64,000 bases of DNA from positions 160,269-224,268 of the forward strand of contig CANMWJ010000006.1 in NCBI GenBank assembly GCA_947501565.1, written 5' to 3'. Positions 1 through 11,445 of the stretch are shown in pieces; position 1 is the stretch's first letter, and every line of letters starts with the position of its first letter. Origin of the DNA: an uncultured Marinobacterium sp. GTDB lineage: Bacteria > Pseudomonadota > Gammaproteobacteria > Pseudomonadales > Balneatricaceae. Both the position numbers and the translations under genes were made by a program. The notes under the pieces are model-generated. The model worked only from the letters and a program-made list of their open reading frames with translations, was not told the DNA's origin and searched no databases.

Positions 1-915
1 AAGAGCCGGGCCATCGATTTTCGTGTTAACACGCTGCCAACCCTCTGGGGTGAAAAGATCGTACTGCGTATACTCGATCCAAGCAGCGCCAAAATGGGTA
101 TTGAGGCTCTGGGCTTTGATCCCGCACAAAACAACACGTACATGACGGCCCTGCACCGTCCTCAGGGGATGATTCTGGTAACCGGACCAACCGGTAGTGG
201 TAAGACTGTCTCTCTCTATACCGGTCTGAACATACTGAATACAGAGGAAAGAAATATTTCCACTGCGGAAGACCCGGTGGAGATCAACCTGGAAGGAATC
301 AATCAGGTCCATGTAAACACCAAGGTAGGCCTGACATTCGCTGAGTCGCTACGCGCATTCCTGCGTCAGGATCCAGACGTGGTAATGGTGGGTGAGATCC
401 GAGATCTGGAAACCGCCGAAATAGCCATTAAGGCAGCACAAACCGGCCACATGGTACTCTCAACTCTACACACCAATAGCGCATCTGAAACACTGACCCG
501 TCTTCGCAATATGGGCGTACCCGCATTCAATATCGCAACGTCGGTTAGCCTGATCATTGCCCAGCGTCTGGCTCGACGCCTGTGTGAAGCCTGTAAAAAA
601 CCAATCACTATTCCAAAGCCGACTCTACTCGAGGAAGGTTTTACTGAAGATCAACTGACCGACCTTCATCTTTACGAACCCAACTCAAAAGGTTGCGCCA
701 AATGCAATAAAGGCTACAAAGGGCGGACAGGAATATATGAAATGATGGAAATGACGCCGGAGCTGGCCTCTGTCATCATGGAAAACGGTAGCTCACTGGA
801 CATCCTGAAAACAGCAATAGAACAGGGTTTCAGCCCCCTACGCCGCTCAGGACTGGCCAAAGTGGCAAAAGGCATAACTAGTCTCGAAGAGATGAACCGG
901 GTCATTAAAACCTAA
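1..915 (+). CDS. pilB: Type IV pilus extension ATPase PilB (5' end outside window)
   Basis: This is the C-terminal part of the hexameric ATPase that powers pilus extension at the inner membrane. The frame is open from base 1, so the gene starts upstream of the window. Visible motifs are Walker A GPTGSGKT (184-207), an Asp-box region with EDPVE, the Walker B/His-box segment [12 protein letters not shown] (about 376-411), and two CxxC pairs (CEAC and CAKC) forming the tetracysteine zinc site of the GspE/PilB family. pilC follows after 34 nt and pilD after that, the usual pilBCD order. The family is certain. PilB is preferred over GspE because of the pilC and pilD neighbours. Confidence 0.95.
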   Translation, partial: KSRAIDFRVNTLPTLWGEKIVLRILDPSSAKMGIEALGFDPAQNNTYMTALHRPQGMILVTGPTGSGKTVSLYTGLNILNTEERNISTAEDPVEINLEGINQVHVNTKVGLTFAESLRAFLRQDPDVVMVGEIRDLETAEIAIKAAQTGHMVLSTLHTNSASETLTRLRNMGVPAFNIATSVSLIIAQRLARRLCEACKKPITIPKPTLLEEGFTEDQLTDLHLYEPNSKGCAKCNKGYKGRTGIYEMMEMTPELASVIMENGSSLDILKTAIEQGFSPLRRSGLAKVAKGITSLEEMNRVIKT

Positions 916-949
916 GCTGAATTAGTTAAATCTGTAAGGTTAACTGCGA

Positions 950-2173
950 ATGGCAACCAAAGAACTGCAGCTAAACACCTTCCTCTGGGAAGGCAAAGAC
1001 AAAAATGGCAACCGCAGTCAGGGAAAGATAGATGCTGAGAGCCAATCCGCCGCTAAGGCCCTTCTCCGAAAACAGGGCATAAATCCACAGAAAGTAAGAA
1101 AGAAAAGCTCAGTCAGCCTTTTCAGCAAAGCAAACAGCCCAATAAAACCACTTGATATCGCGTTCTTTACTCGCCAGATGGCCACAATGATGAAAGCAGG
1201 CGTCCCCCTTCTACAAGGGCTCGACATAGTTTCCAACGGCATTGAAAAGAACAAGATGAAACAGATGATGCAGACGATCAAAGCCGACGTAAATAGTGGC
1301 TTAGATTTCTCAAGTGCACTAACCAAATATCCCGACTACTTTGACGACCTGTTCTGCAACCTTGTAGCGGCTGGAGAAAAGTCTGGTGCTTTGGAGGCAA
1401 TGCTGGATCGTCTGGCAACGTACAAAGAAAAAGTTGAGCGCCTCAAAGCAAAAATCAAGAAGGCACTAACCTATCCCGCAGCGGTTATCGTAGTAGGTCT
1501 CATCGTATCGGCGATTCTTTTGGTCAAGGTAGTACCACAATTTGAATCAATTTTTAAGGATTTCGGAGCTGACCTGCCAGCCTTTACCAAGTTTGTCGTA
1601 GGCCTGTCGGAAGTTGCACAAGATTGGTGGCACATATCCTTTGGCGTTATAGGCCTTGCTGCCTTCGCCTTTAAAAAAGCAAATGCTCGCTCCCAGAAAT
1701 TTTCCGACGCTGTCGATCGCACAATGTTAAAGATCCCCATTATTGGGCAGATCCTGCATAACGCTGCTATTGCACGCTTCGCCCGGACACTGGAAACAAC
1801 CTTTGCGGCCGGGGTGCCACTCGTGAACGCGCTGGACTCTGCAGCTGGCGCCGCAGGCAATGTTGTTTACCGCACCGCAATTACGCAGATAAGAAACGGT
1901 GTATCGACCGGACAATCCCTAACCAATGCTGTAAATATGACCGGCGCCTTCCCCAATATGGCCGTTCAGATGATATCTATCGGCGAAGAAGCGGGCTCCC
2001 TTGACATGATGCTTGGTAAAGTTGCTGATTTCTATGAAGAACAAGTTGATGACGCCGTAGACAACCTTTCAAGCTTGATTGAACCAATGATAATGGCTGT
2101 ACTGGGAGTTCTTGTCGGCGGCTTGGTTATCGCCATGTACCTGCCTATCTTCCAGCTTGGCAACGCCATTTAA
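950..2173 (+). CDS. pilC: Type IV pilus inner-membrane platform protein PilC
   Basis: A 407-residue GspF/PilC-family protein that forms the inner-membrane platform on which PilB acts. Two homologous GspF domains are visible (about 70-195 and 275-400). Each begins with an AxFxRTLxTxxxAGVPL-type segment (FFTRQMATMMKAGVPLLQGL; FARTLETTFAAGVPLVNAL). Hydrophobic segments lie near 170-195, 220-240 and 375-400. The length is typical. The ATG follows a weak ribosome site in the gap after pilB. The gene is clearly part of the pilBCD operon. Confidence 0.95.
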   Translation: MATKELQLNTFLWEGKDKNGNRSQGKIDAESQSAAKALLRKQGINPQKVRKKSSVSLFSKANSPIKPLDIAFFTRQMATMMKAGVPLLQGLDIVSNGIEKNKMKQMMQTIKADVNSGLDFSSALTKYPDYFDDLFCNLVAAGEKSGALEAMLDRLATYKEKVERLKAKIKKALTYPAAVIVVGLIVSAILLVKVVPQFESIFKDFGADLPAFTKFVVGLSEVAQDWWHISFGVIGLAAFAFKKANARSQKFSDAVDRTMLKIPIIGQILHNAAIARFARTLETTFAAGVPLVNALDSAAGAAGNVVYRTAITQIRNGVSTGQSLTNAVNMTGAFPNMAVQMISIGEEAGSLDMMLGKVADFYEEQVDDAVDNLSSLIEPMIMAVLGVLVGGLVIAMYLPIFQLGNAI

Positions 2174-2183
2174 GGACGAGACA

Positions 2184-3068
2184 TTGTTAAATCTAGATCT
2201 ACTAAATGCCTATCCTGCGCTTGCCGTGTCGCTGGCATTTATCTTTGCTCTGATGATTGGCAGCTTCCTCAATGTAGTGATCTACCGCCTTCCGGTAATG
2301 ATGGAGCGGGAATGGCAGGAGCAGTTTGAGGAGATGCAGGCAGAAGACTCTGATGCAGCGACAGGAAAACAGACCGCCGATAGATTCAACCTCGCGGTCC
2401 CGGCTTCAGCCTGTCCTAAATGTGGCCACAAAATACGCTGGTATGAAAACATCCCGGTTGTGAGCTATCTGCTGCAACGAGGAAAGTGTAGTGGCTGCCA
2501 GACGACTATCTCAAAACGCTATCCAGCTGTTGAGCTGATAACAGCTGCACTGACAGCTGGCATCGTGTCTATTTATGGCCTGAACATGGTCAGCCTGTCG
2601 TTGGCTATTTTCACCTGGGCACTGATCTGCCTGACTATGATCGATTACGATACTCAGTTGCTGCCCGACAATATTACCCTGCCACTGCTATGGTTGGGAT
2701 TGCTGGTTAACAGCTTTGGCATGTTCACCACATTACACTATGCGGTTGCAGGTGCGATGGCAGGCTACCTTTCCCTGTGGTCGATCTACTGGCTGTTCAA
2801 GCTACTGACCGGAAAGGAAGGCATGGGCTACGGAGACTTCAAGCTGCTGGCGGCCCTGGGGGCTTGGGCGGGCATCGACCAACTGCCGGTGATTATCCTC
2901 TGCTCCTCTCTGGTGGGTGCCGTGGTCGGGATTTCACTGATTGTTTTTAAGCAACATGAGAAGCAAAATCCAATTCCATTCGGACCCTATCTTGCAGTGG
3001 CAGGCTGGATTGCCTTACTCTGGGGTCAGGATATAACGCAGTATTATTTACAACTGATAAGCGTATAA
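2184..3068 (+). CDS. pilD: Prepilin peptidase / N-methyltransferase PilD (TTG start)
   Basis: A polytopic inner-membrane aspartic protease that cleaves type IV prepilin leaders and N-methylates the new N-terminus. It also serves type II secretion pseudopilins if those are present. The N-terminal domain has the zinc-binding pairs CPKCG and CSGC. The catalytic aspartates lie in DYDTQ (near 155) and in the GxGD motif GMGYGDFKLL (near 215). I place the start at TTG 2184, 10 nt after the pilC stop and just behind GGACGAG, giving 294 residues. An upstream ATG at 2112 stays open in this frame but would overlap pilC by 62 nt and add residues unlike the family. Confidence 0.92.
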   Translation: MLNLDLLNAYPALAVSLAFIFALMIGSFLNVVIYRLPVMMEREWQEQFEEMQAEDSDAATGKQTADRFNLAVPASACPKCGHKIRWYENIPVVSYLLQRGKCSGCQTTISKRYPAVELITAALTAGIVSIYGLNMVSLSLAIFTWALICLTMIDYDTQLLPDNITLPLLWLGLLVNSFGMFTTLHYAVAGAMAGYLSLWSIYWLFKLLTGKEGMGYGDFKLLAALGAWAGIDQLPVIILCSSLVGAVVGISLIVFKQHEKQNPIPFGPYLAVAGWIALLWGQDITQYYLQLISV

Positions 3069-3072
3069 AGCG

Positions 3073-3681
3073 ATGTTTGTAGTTGGACTTACCGGTGGAA
3101 TCGGCAGTGGGAAAAGCGCTGTTTCCGACCGACTCGCAGAAAAAAGCATTCCGATCATCGATGCCGATATAGTCGCGCGCGAAGTGGTTGCGCCCGGCGA
3201 ACCCGCACTCGACTCGATCGCGAAGCGTTTTGGGGCAGACGTACTGCTTGAAGACGGCGCCCTTAACCGCCCTAAGTTACGTGCAATCGTCTTTGCAGAT
3301 GAGAAACAACGCACCTGGCTGGAACAGTTACTGCACCCTCTGATTCGTGAGCGCATTCTGGAAAAGCTGGAGTTACTCGAGAGCCAGTATGCTGTCCTGG
3401 CATCCCCGCTGCTTTTGGAAACCGATCAGCATCTGCTGGTAAACCATGTTGTGGTTGTTGATGCGCCGGAGTCGGTACAGATAGAACGTACCGCGGTAAG
3501 GGATAGCACTTCACAGGATCAGGTACGGGCAATTATTTCCGCGCAGATGCCTCGAGAAGAGCGTCTGAAACGCGCGGATACCGTGTTAGACAATAGCGGA
3601 GACCAGAGCCTGCTAGATTCAAATGTAGCAGCACTTCACAAGAAGCTGTTGCAACTCGCTAAACAGGAACAAGACATTTGA
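3073..3681 (+). CDS. coaE: Dephospho-CoA kinase
   Basis: Catalyses the last step of coenzyme A synthesis, ATP-dependent phosphorylation of the 3'-hydroxyl of dephospho-CoA, in the cytosol. The 202-residue product starts MFVVGLTGGIGSGKS, with the P-loop GGIGSGKS, followed by DADIVAREVV, the conserved CoA-binding region of the family. It starts 4 nt after pilD and ends overlapping the start of the next gene (TTGA). The pilD-coaE-yacG order is common in gammaproteobacteria, so this is a confident call. Confidence 0.96.
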   Translation: MFVVGLTGGIGSGKSAVSDRLAEKSIPIIDADIVAREVVAPGEPALDSIAKRFGADVLLEDGALNRPKLRAIVFADEKQRTWLEQLLHPLIRERILEKLELLESQYAVLASPLLLETDQHLLVNHVVVVDAPESVQIERTAVRDSTSQDQVRAIISAQMPREERLKRADTVLDNSGDQSLLDSNVAALHKKLLQLAKQEQDI

Positions 3682-3899
3682 CCAAAAAGATTATTGCCTG
3701 CCCACAGTGCGGGAAAGATTCAGAGTGGAGCGAAAACAATAAATTTCGCCCCTTCTGCTCTGAACGCTGCCGAATGATCGATCTCGGCGCGTGGGCTAAT
3801 GAAGAGTACCAGATCGCGGCATCCACCAGTGATGACGAGAACGATTACAGCACCGGGGATGAACCCGGTGCACGCGATGCTACCCCCACCATGCACTAA
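3678..3899 (+). CDS. yacG: DNA gyrase inhibitor YacG, zinc-binding
   Basis: A 73-residue protein with the family zinc motif, CPQCG near the N-terminus and CSERC about 20 residues later, followed by the conserved RMIDLGAWANEEY segment. Characterised YacG binds GyrB and inhibits supercoiling. The start is TTG 3678, overlapping the coaE stop by 4 nt, so the two are probably translationally coupled. The 3' end overlaps the convergent Nudix gene by 20 nt. The acidic C-terminal tail is variable, as expected. Confidence 0.93.
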   Translation: MTKKIIACPQCGKDSEWSENNKFRPFCSERCRMIDLGAWANEEYQIAASTSDDENDYSTGDEPGARDATPTMH

Positions 3900-4818
3900 T
3901 AGCCGCTACGCCCTGGGCACCCGCGGCCCAGGCCTGCTCCACGTTAGCCTCTCCCAGACCTCCGAGCCCATACACAGGGATCTGAGTTTCCGCCACAAGC
4001 GCTGAAAACTGCTCCCACCCCATGGGTTCTGTTTCAGGATGAGATCGGGTCACCTGAACCGGAGACAAGGTCACAAAATCCAAACCGAGCGATTGTGCCT
4101 TTTCCAGCTGCTCTGGACAGTGGCAAGACGCACTCAGCCAGCGTCCACTAAACTGCTCACGTGATTGCAGCTGCATCAATCGGCCGCTGGACAAGTGCAA
4201 CGCTTCTGCATTGAGTGCATTCGCCTGTTCGATAGCGCAGTTGAGGCTCAGAAAGATCCCCTTGCCCTTACAGTAGTCAATACACTGCTCCGCCACAGAC
4301 TTAAACTGCTCTTTGGAGAGCTGCTTAGCGCGAAGCATAACACCTTCCGCACCTGCCTCGACGGCCGCCGCCAGCTTCGCTACATACTCATCCCCGGACT
4401 CTACTGCCCCGGTAATTACCAAGCGTGAAGGTAGTTGCGCAGCAGCCAGAATCGGCCGGTTTGCTGCCGGGAAATCATAGCTATCCAGTAAATGAGCATC
4501 GACCCAACGTACCGGCTGACCTTCACGCCCCCAAGGTTCACCCGAAAAAGCGTCCACCTCAAAAACGTCCAGCAGAACCGATTTATCCGGATAGTGATGA
4601 GGTACCTGAATCAACGGACGTGCGGATGTCACACGAATTCCCAACTCCTCATCGAGCTCACGAGTCAGCGCTTCAAGCACGGGCTCATCGGGCTCGACCT
4701 TACCGCCTGGGAACTCCCACAGTCCGCCCTGATGTTTATCATCAGGGCGCTTGGCCAGCAAAACCTGGCCTTTATCATTGAGAATGACTGCGGCCGCTAC
4801 ATGGATCAGCTTCGACAT
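3880..4818 (-). CDS. Nudix hydrolase (MutT-like) fused to a ThiE-like domain
   Basis: A 312-residue two-domain protein. Residues 1-130 are a MutT-type Nudix domain with a complete Nudix box (GGKVEPDEPVLEAL, then TRELDEELGI); MutT hydrolyses 8-oxo-dGTP and related oxidised nucleotides. Residues from about 133 to the end resemble thiamine phosphate synthase (ThiE), a TIM barrel, with ITGAVESGDEYVAKL, GVMLRAKQLS, LHLSSGRL, FVTLSPV and PVYGLGGL. The fusion is a known gammaproteobacterial architecture. It is not established what the ThiE-like half does, and it may not make thiamine phosphate. The gene overlaps yacG tail to tail and starts 11 nt after argJ, in the same operon. Confidence 0.9.
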   Translation of the reverse strand: MSKLIHVAAAVILNDKGQVLLAKRPDDKHQGGLWEFPGGKVEPDEPVLEALTRELDEELGIRVTSARPLIQVPHHYPDKSVLLDVFEVDAFSGEPWGREGQPVRWVDAHLLDSYDFPAANRPILAAAQLPSRLVITGAVESGDEYVAKLAAAVEAGAEGVMLRAKQLSKEQFKSVAEQCIDYCKGKGIFLSLNCAIEQANALNAEALHLSSGRLMQLQSREQFSGRWLSASCHCPEQLEKAQSLGLDFVTLSPVQVTRSHPETEPMGWEQFSALVAETQIPVYGLGGLGEANVEQAWAAGAQGVAAISAWWG

Positions 4819-4829
4819 CAGGTCATCCC

Positions 4830-6047
4830 TTAAGAGCGATAGTCCGCGTTGATGCTGACGTAATCGTGGGACAGGTCAGTAGTCCAGACCGTTTCAGAGA
4901 TCTCACCACGGTTCAGCACCACACGAATCTCAATCTCCTCCTGATCCATCACTGCCTGCCCCGCTTCCTCGGTATAGGTTGCTGCACGCCCGCCGTTCTC
5001 AACGATACACACATCACCCAGGAAGATCTGCAACGCTTCAAGGTCCAGGTTTTCAACACCCGCACGACCCACAACCGCCAGGATACGACCCCAGTTCGGA
5101 TCAGCCGCGAAAAGCGCCGTTTTAACAAGCGGCGAGTGAGCGATGTCATATGCAACCGCTAGCGCTTCGTCCTGAGTGGCTGCCGTATCCACCTTTACTG
5201 TTACAAACTTGGTAGCCCCTTCACCATCTCGCACAATCGCGTGGGCCAGATCACGCATTACCCGATCCAGTACTTCGGTGAACTGCACCAGCAGGGCTTC
5301 ATCTTCAGCGCTGACTTTCACACCAGATGCACCGGTTGCAACCAGCATGCAGGAATCGTTGGTGGACGTATCGCTGTCGACGGTAATGCGGTTAAAGGAC
5401 TGATCAGCAGAAGCGCTAAGCAAAGACTGCAACAGAGCCTGATCCACATCAGCATCGGTCGCAACGTACGCCAGCATGGTCGCCATATTTGGCTTAATCA
5501 TGCCCGAACCTTTGGAGATACCGGTCACAGTCACAGTCTTGCCGTTGTAGGTAAACTGCTCGCTGGCACCTTTAGGACGGGTATCCGTAGTCAGAATGCC
5601 GGTCGCGGCCTGCTCCCAACCGTCTTCACTCAGCGCGTCTTTAGCCTTAGGCAGCGCCGCTACAATTTTTTCGACAGGCAGTTTTTCACCAATAACACCG
5701 GTAGAGAATGGCAGCACCTCAGCATCCTGAACACCCATCAGGCTGGCCACCGTCTCACAGGTCAGAACACCATCATCCCAACCCTCTTGACCAGTACCCG
5801 CGTTGGCGTTCCCGGTATTTACCACCAGGTAGCGCGCTGTCGTCAGCTCCATATGACGTTTACAGATCTGTACCGGTGCCGCACAGAAAGCGTTTTTGGT
5901 GAACACACCCGCGACGGACGCGCCTTGCGGCACTTCCATCAGCACCAGGTCCAAGCGACCCGGCGTTTTGATACCCGCTGAAGTGGTGCCCAGTTTAAAA
6001 CCCGCGACCGGGTAAAATTCAGGGAGCGTGCCAGGACCTACAGCCAT
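4830..6047 (-). CDS. argJ: Arginine biosynthesis bifunctional protein ArgJ
   Basis: Ornithine acetyltransferase, which transfers acetyl from N-acetylornithine to glutamate in the cyclic arginine pathway; some members also act as N-acetylglutamate synthase. The 405-residue precursor self-cleaves within a conserved KPNMATMLAY segment, where the Thr of MATML becomes the nucleophile of the beta chain. That motif is visible near residue 190. The N-terminus (GFKLGTTSAGIK) and C-terminus (HDYVSINADYRS) are typical. The gene lies just downstream of secA on the same strand and is separated from it by a hairpin terminator, so it is probably transcribed from its own promoter in the 109-nt gap or by read-through. 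Confidence 0.95.
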   Translation of the reverse strand: MAVGPGTLPEFYPVAGFKLGTTSAGIKTPGRLDLVLMEVPQGASVAGVFTKNAFCAAPVQICKRHMELTTARYLVVNTGNANAGTGQEGWDDGVLTCETVASLMGVQDAEVLPFSTGVIGEKLPVEKIVAALPKAKDALSEDGWEQAATGILTTDTRPKGASEQFTYNGKTVTVTGISKGSGMIKPNMATMLAYVATDADVDQALLQSLLSASADQSFNRITVDSDTSTNDSCMLVATGASGVKVSAEDEALLVQFTEVLDRVMRDLAHAIVRDGEGATKFVTVKVDTAATQDEALAVAYDIAHSPLVKTALFAADPNWGRILAVVGRAGVENLDLEALQIFLGDVCIVENGGRAATYTEEAGQAVMDQEEIEIRVVLNRGEISETVWTTDLSHDYVSINADYRS

Positions 6048-6063
6048 CTCGATATCTCCAAAA

Positions 6064-6094
6064 TAAAGACAAAGAAAGCAGCCGAAGCTGCTTT
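6064..6094 (-). terminator. Probable terminator after secA
   Basis: Read on the - strand, AAAGCAGC and GCTGCTTT pair as a perfect 8-bp stem closed by a UUCG tetraloop, followed by a T-rich stretch (CTTTGTCTTTATTTT). It lies between the secA stop and the argJ start. The T-tract is interrupted, so termination may be partial. Confidence 0.7.
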
Positions 6095-6156
6095 GTAGTT
6101 TTCAATTATCGTTACCGGTCGCTCATATGAGTTGACCGGCAGTTTTAAGCTTCTGG

Positions 6157-8919
<2,763 letters not shown>

Positions 8920-9110
8920 GTTTTGAGTTTTCAACCTGTCTAATCAAAGGCTTCCGGCCGGAATCCCGTCAAATTTAACGCAACATTCTAACTCTATTGG
9001 GGCGGGGAATAGAATCTCAAGGGACAATTATTTCACCACCCCACAGACTTTAGTCAAAGCGAGTGACAATCACAGTTGCGGGATAGCTCTCCGTCATAAC
9101 AACCAGACAC

Positions 9111-9141
9111 AAAAAAGCCGAACCTAAGGGCTCGGCTTTTT
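9111..9141 (-). terminator. Rho-independent terminator after lpxC
   Basis: AAAAAGCCGA and TCGGCTTTTT form a strong stem with a short loop, flanked by A- and T-runs. On the - strand it ends in six Ts, immediately 3' of lpxC. The symmetry would allow function on either strand, but only lpxC lies appropriately upstream. It separates the lpxC and secA transcripts. Confidence 0.88.
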
Positions 9142-9159
9142 CAGGAGAGAAAGTTTCGA

Positions 9160-10074
9160 TCAGTTTGCCAATACCGGCTTCTGGTAGGAGATCGGGGAGC
9201 TGGCGTCAGCCTCTTCAAAGGTAACAAGCTCATAGGCTTCTTCGTTAGCCAGCAACTCACGCAACAGCATGTTGTTGAGGTAGTGACCAGACTTGTGACC
9301 GAAGAATTCACCAATCAGGCTTTTGCCCAACAGGTAAAGATCACCCACCGCGTCCAGAACTTTGTGCTTCACGAACTCGTCATCGTAACGCAGGCCATCT
9401 TCGTTAAGAATACGGTAGTCATCCACCACGATTGCGTTATCGAAGCTACCACCCAAAACCAGGTTCTGGGAGCGCAGGTACTCGATATCGCTCATAAAAC
9501 CAAAGGTACGCGCGCGGCTTACTTCTTTTACAAAAGAGGTGCTGGAGAAATCCAGACAGGCTTCCATGTTGCGGCCTTCGAACGCAGGGTGTTCGAAGTC
9601 GATCTTGAAACCAACCTTGAAGCCATCAAACGGGCGGAAAGTCGCAGACTTACCGTCGCTGCTGACAGTAACTTCTTTCTTAATACGGATGAACTGCTTC
9701 GGCGCTTCCTGCTCTGCAATACCCGCAGACTGAATCAGGAATACAAACGGTGCAGAACTACCGTCCATGATAGGTACTTCTTCCGCACTCAATTCGACGA
9801 TTGCATTGTCGATGCCCAAACCAGCCATCGCGGACAGCAGGTGCTCTACCGTAGACACACGAACACCGTCTTTACCCAGATTGGTCGACAGTGTGGTATC
9901 CACTACGTTATGCGCAGACGCTGGGATATCTACCACTGGGTCCAGATCAACACGACGGAAAACGATGCCATTATCGATCGGTGCCGGCTTCAGCGTCAGA
10001 TACACTTTCTGACCGGTGTGCAGACCGATACCCGTTGCCTTGATACTGTTTTTCAGTGTTCTTTGTTTGATCAT
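9160..10074 (-). CDS. lpxC: UDP-3-O-acyl-N-acetylglucosamine deacetylase LpxC
   Basis: The zinc-dependent enzyme for the committed step of lipid A synthesis. The 304-residue product starts [15 protein letters not shown], very close to the E. coli protein, which decides ATG 10074 over the in-frame start 30 nt upstream. Visible metal and catalytic residues are His in STVEHLLSA, the HKVLDAVGD segment, and the active-site HKSGHYLNN loop. It follows ftsZ on the same strand, as in E. coli, but has its own promoter in the 93-nt gap. The C-terminal tail (about [11 protein letters not shown]) is the region that FtsH recognises for turnover in E. coli; whether that control applies here is unknown. Confidence 0.97.
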   Translation of the reverse strand: MIKQRTLKNSIKATGIGLHTGQKVYLTLKPAPIDNGIVFRRVDLDPVVDIPASAHNVVDTTLSTNLGKDGVRVSTVEHLLSAMAGLGIDNAIVELSAEEVPIMDGSSAPFVFLIQSAGIAEQEAPKQFIRIKKEVTVSSDGKSATFRPFDGFKVGFKIDFEHPAFEGRNMEACLDFSSTSFVKEVSRARTFGFMSDIEYLRSQNLVLGGSFDNAIVVDDYRILNEDGLRYDDEFVKHKVLDAVGDLYLLGKSLIGEFFGHKSGHYLNNMLLRELLANEEAYELVTFEEADASSPISYQKPVLAN

Positions 10075-10121
10075 ATTGAGTGCCGTGATGTACCCTGCGC
10101 GCATTAAAAAGATAACGCGCG

Positions 10122-10151
10122 ATTATACCAAAGTTACATTTCTAACAGCAA
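10122..10151 (-). promoter_or_regulatory. Predicted sigma70 promoter for lpxC
   Basis: On the - strand TTGCTG (-35) is separated by 18 nt from a perfect TATAAT (-10), about 50 nt upstream of the lpxC ATG and downstream of the ftsZ stop. This would allow lpxC to be expressed independently of the division cluster. Confidence 0.65.
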
Positions 10152-10167
10152 CATCCATGTCAACTGT

Positions 10168-11352
10168 TTAGTCCGCCTGTTTACGCAGAAATGTCGGAAT
10201 ATCGAGATATCCCAGATCGCCGTCTGTTCCCGTCTGGCGAGCGGTCTTCTGAGGCTCTTCCTGGACTGATTCACCTTTAGGTTCTTCATCGCGCTGACGG
10301 CGCAGGACGGTCGGAACTTCAATCTCCGCCATATCCAGCGAGCCATCCGCTTTCTTGTGACCGCTCTTCACTTCCAGTGGTTTGCTGTCGTCCTTCGGTT
10401 TATCCAGACCAGTTGCCACCACAGTGACCTTCAATTCGTCAGTAAGTTCAGAATCGATTACGGTACCCACTACGATGGTCGCATCTTCTGCTGCATATTC
10501 CGCCACAAGGTCACCGACTTCGGTGAACTCGCCCAAGCTTAGGTCCATACCACCGGTCACATTCACCAGAATGCCGCTGGCGCCTTTAAGGTCGACATTT
10601 TCCAGCAACGGACTCTTGATGGCAGCCTCTGCCGCTTCAGTGGCACGATTTTCACCCCGACCTACACCCGTACCCATCATCGCCATGCCCATTTCAGACA
10701 TCACGGTGCGGACATCGGCAAAGTCGACGTTGATCATGCCACCACGTGTGATGAGGTCTGAGATACCCTGTACCGCACCTTTCAACACATCATTTGCCGC
10801 ATTGAATGCGTTCATCAAGCTGCAGCTACGACCCAATACAGACATCAGTTTGGAGTTCGGAATGATGATCAGGGAATCAACGCTGTCACGCAGCTCTTTG
10901 ATCCCTTCATTTGCGATCAGCATGCGCTTGCGGCCTTCAAACGGGAACGGACTGGTCACAACCGCGACCGTCAGAATTCCCATCTCCTTCGCCACTTCCG
11001 CCACGATCGGCGCTGCACCGGTTCCGGTACCACCGCCCATACCAGCGGTTACGAACACCATATCGGTGCCACGCAGTACTTCCGCGATACGCTCACGGTC
11101 TTCCTGTGCGGCTTTACGACCCACCTCTGGATTCGCACCCGCCCCCAAACCTTTGGTCAGCTGACCGCCGATCTGAAGCACCGACGGTGCCGCCATATTA
11201 CTCAGAGCCTGTGCATCGGTGTTGGCGCAGATAAACTCCACCCCTTCCAGGGCGCCGTCTACCATGTGCTGGACAGCGTTTCCGCCACCACCACCAACGC
11301 CTACCACCTTGATCACAGCACTCTGTGGAATGCTATCGACCAACTCAAACAT
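10168..11352 (-). CDS. ftsZ: Cell division GTPase FtsZ
   Basis: The tubulin homologue that forms the Z ring. The 394-residue product starts [18 protein letters not shown] and carries the tubulin signature GGGTGTG, the GGGGGNAV nucleotide loop, the T7 catalytic loop ([11 protein letters not shown]), a linker of about 60 residues and the conserved C-terminal peptide [12 protein letters not shown] that binds FtsA/ZipA. ATG 11352 is preceded by AAGGAGAG at ideal spacing. An upstream in-frame start at 11400 would add 16 non-conserved residues. It is the last gene of the mraZ-ftsZ cluster, 93 nt after ftsA. Confidence 0.97.
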   Translation of the reverse strand: MFELVDSIPQSAVIKVVGVGGGGGNAVQHMVDGALEGVEFICANTDAQALSNMAAPSVLQIGGQLTKGLGAGANPEVGRKAAQEDRERIAEVLRGTDMVFVTAGMGGGTGTGAAPIVAEVAKEMGILTVAVVTSPFPFEGRKRMLIANEGIKELRDSVDSLIIIPNSKLMSVLGRSCSLMNAFNAANDVLKGAVQGISDLITRGGMINVDFADVRTVMSEMGMAMMGTGVGRGENRATEAAEAAIKSPLLENVDLKGASGILVNVTGGMDLSLGEFTEVGDLVAEYAAEDATIVVGTVIDSELTDELKVTVVATGLDKPKDDSKPLEVKSGHKKADGSLDMAEIEVPTVLRRQRDEEPKGESVQEEPQKTARQTGTDGDLGYLDIPTFLRKQAD

Positions 11353-11445
11353 AACTCTCTCCTTCCGGTTCGTTGGCGTTACCCTGCATAACACCAACAC
11401 TTTCAGTCTTGCTTGCCCGACACAACTTTGTGCCGGTCAGATTCT

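Noticed and set aside
2112..2183. Longer pilD start at 2112 overlapping pilC
   Set aside because: The extra residues are not family-like and would overlap pilC by 62 nt; TTG 2184 after GGACGAG fits better.
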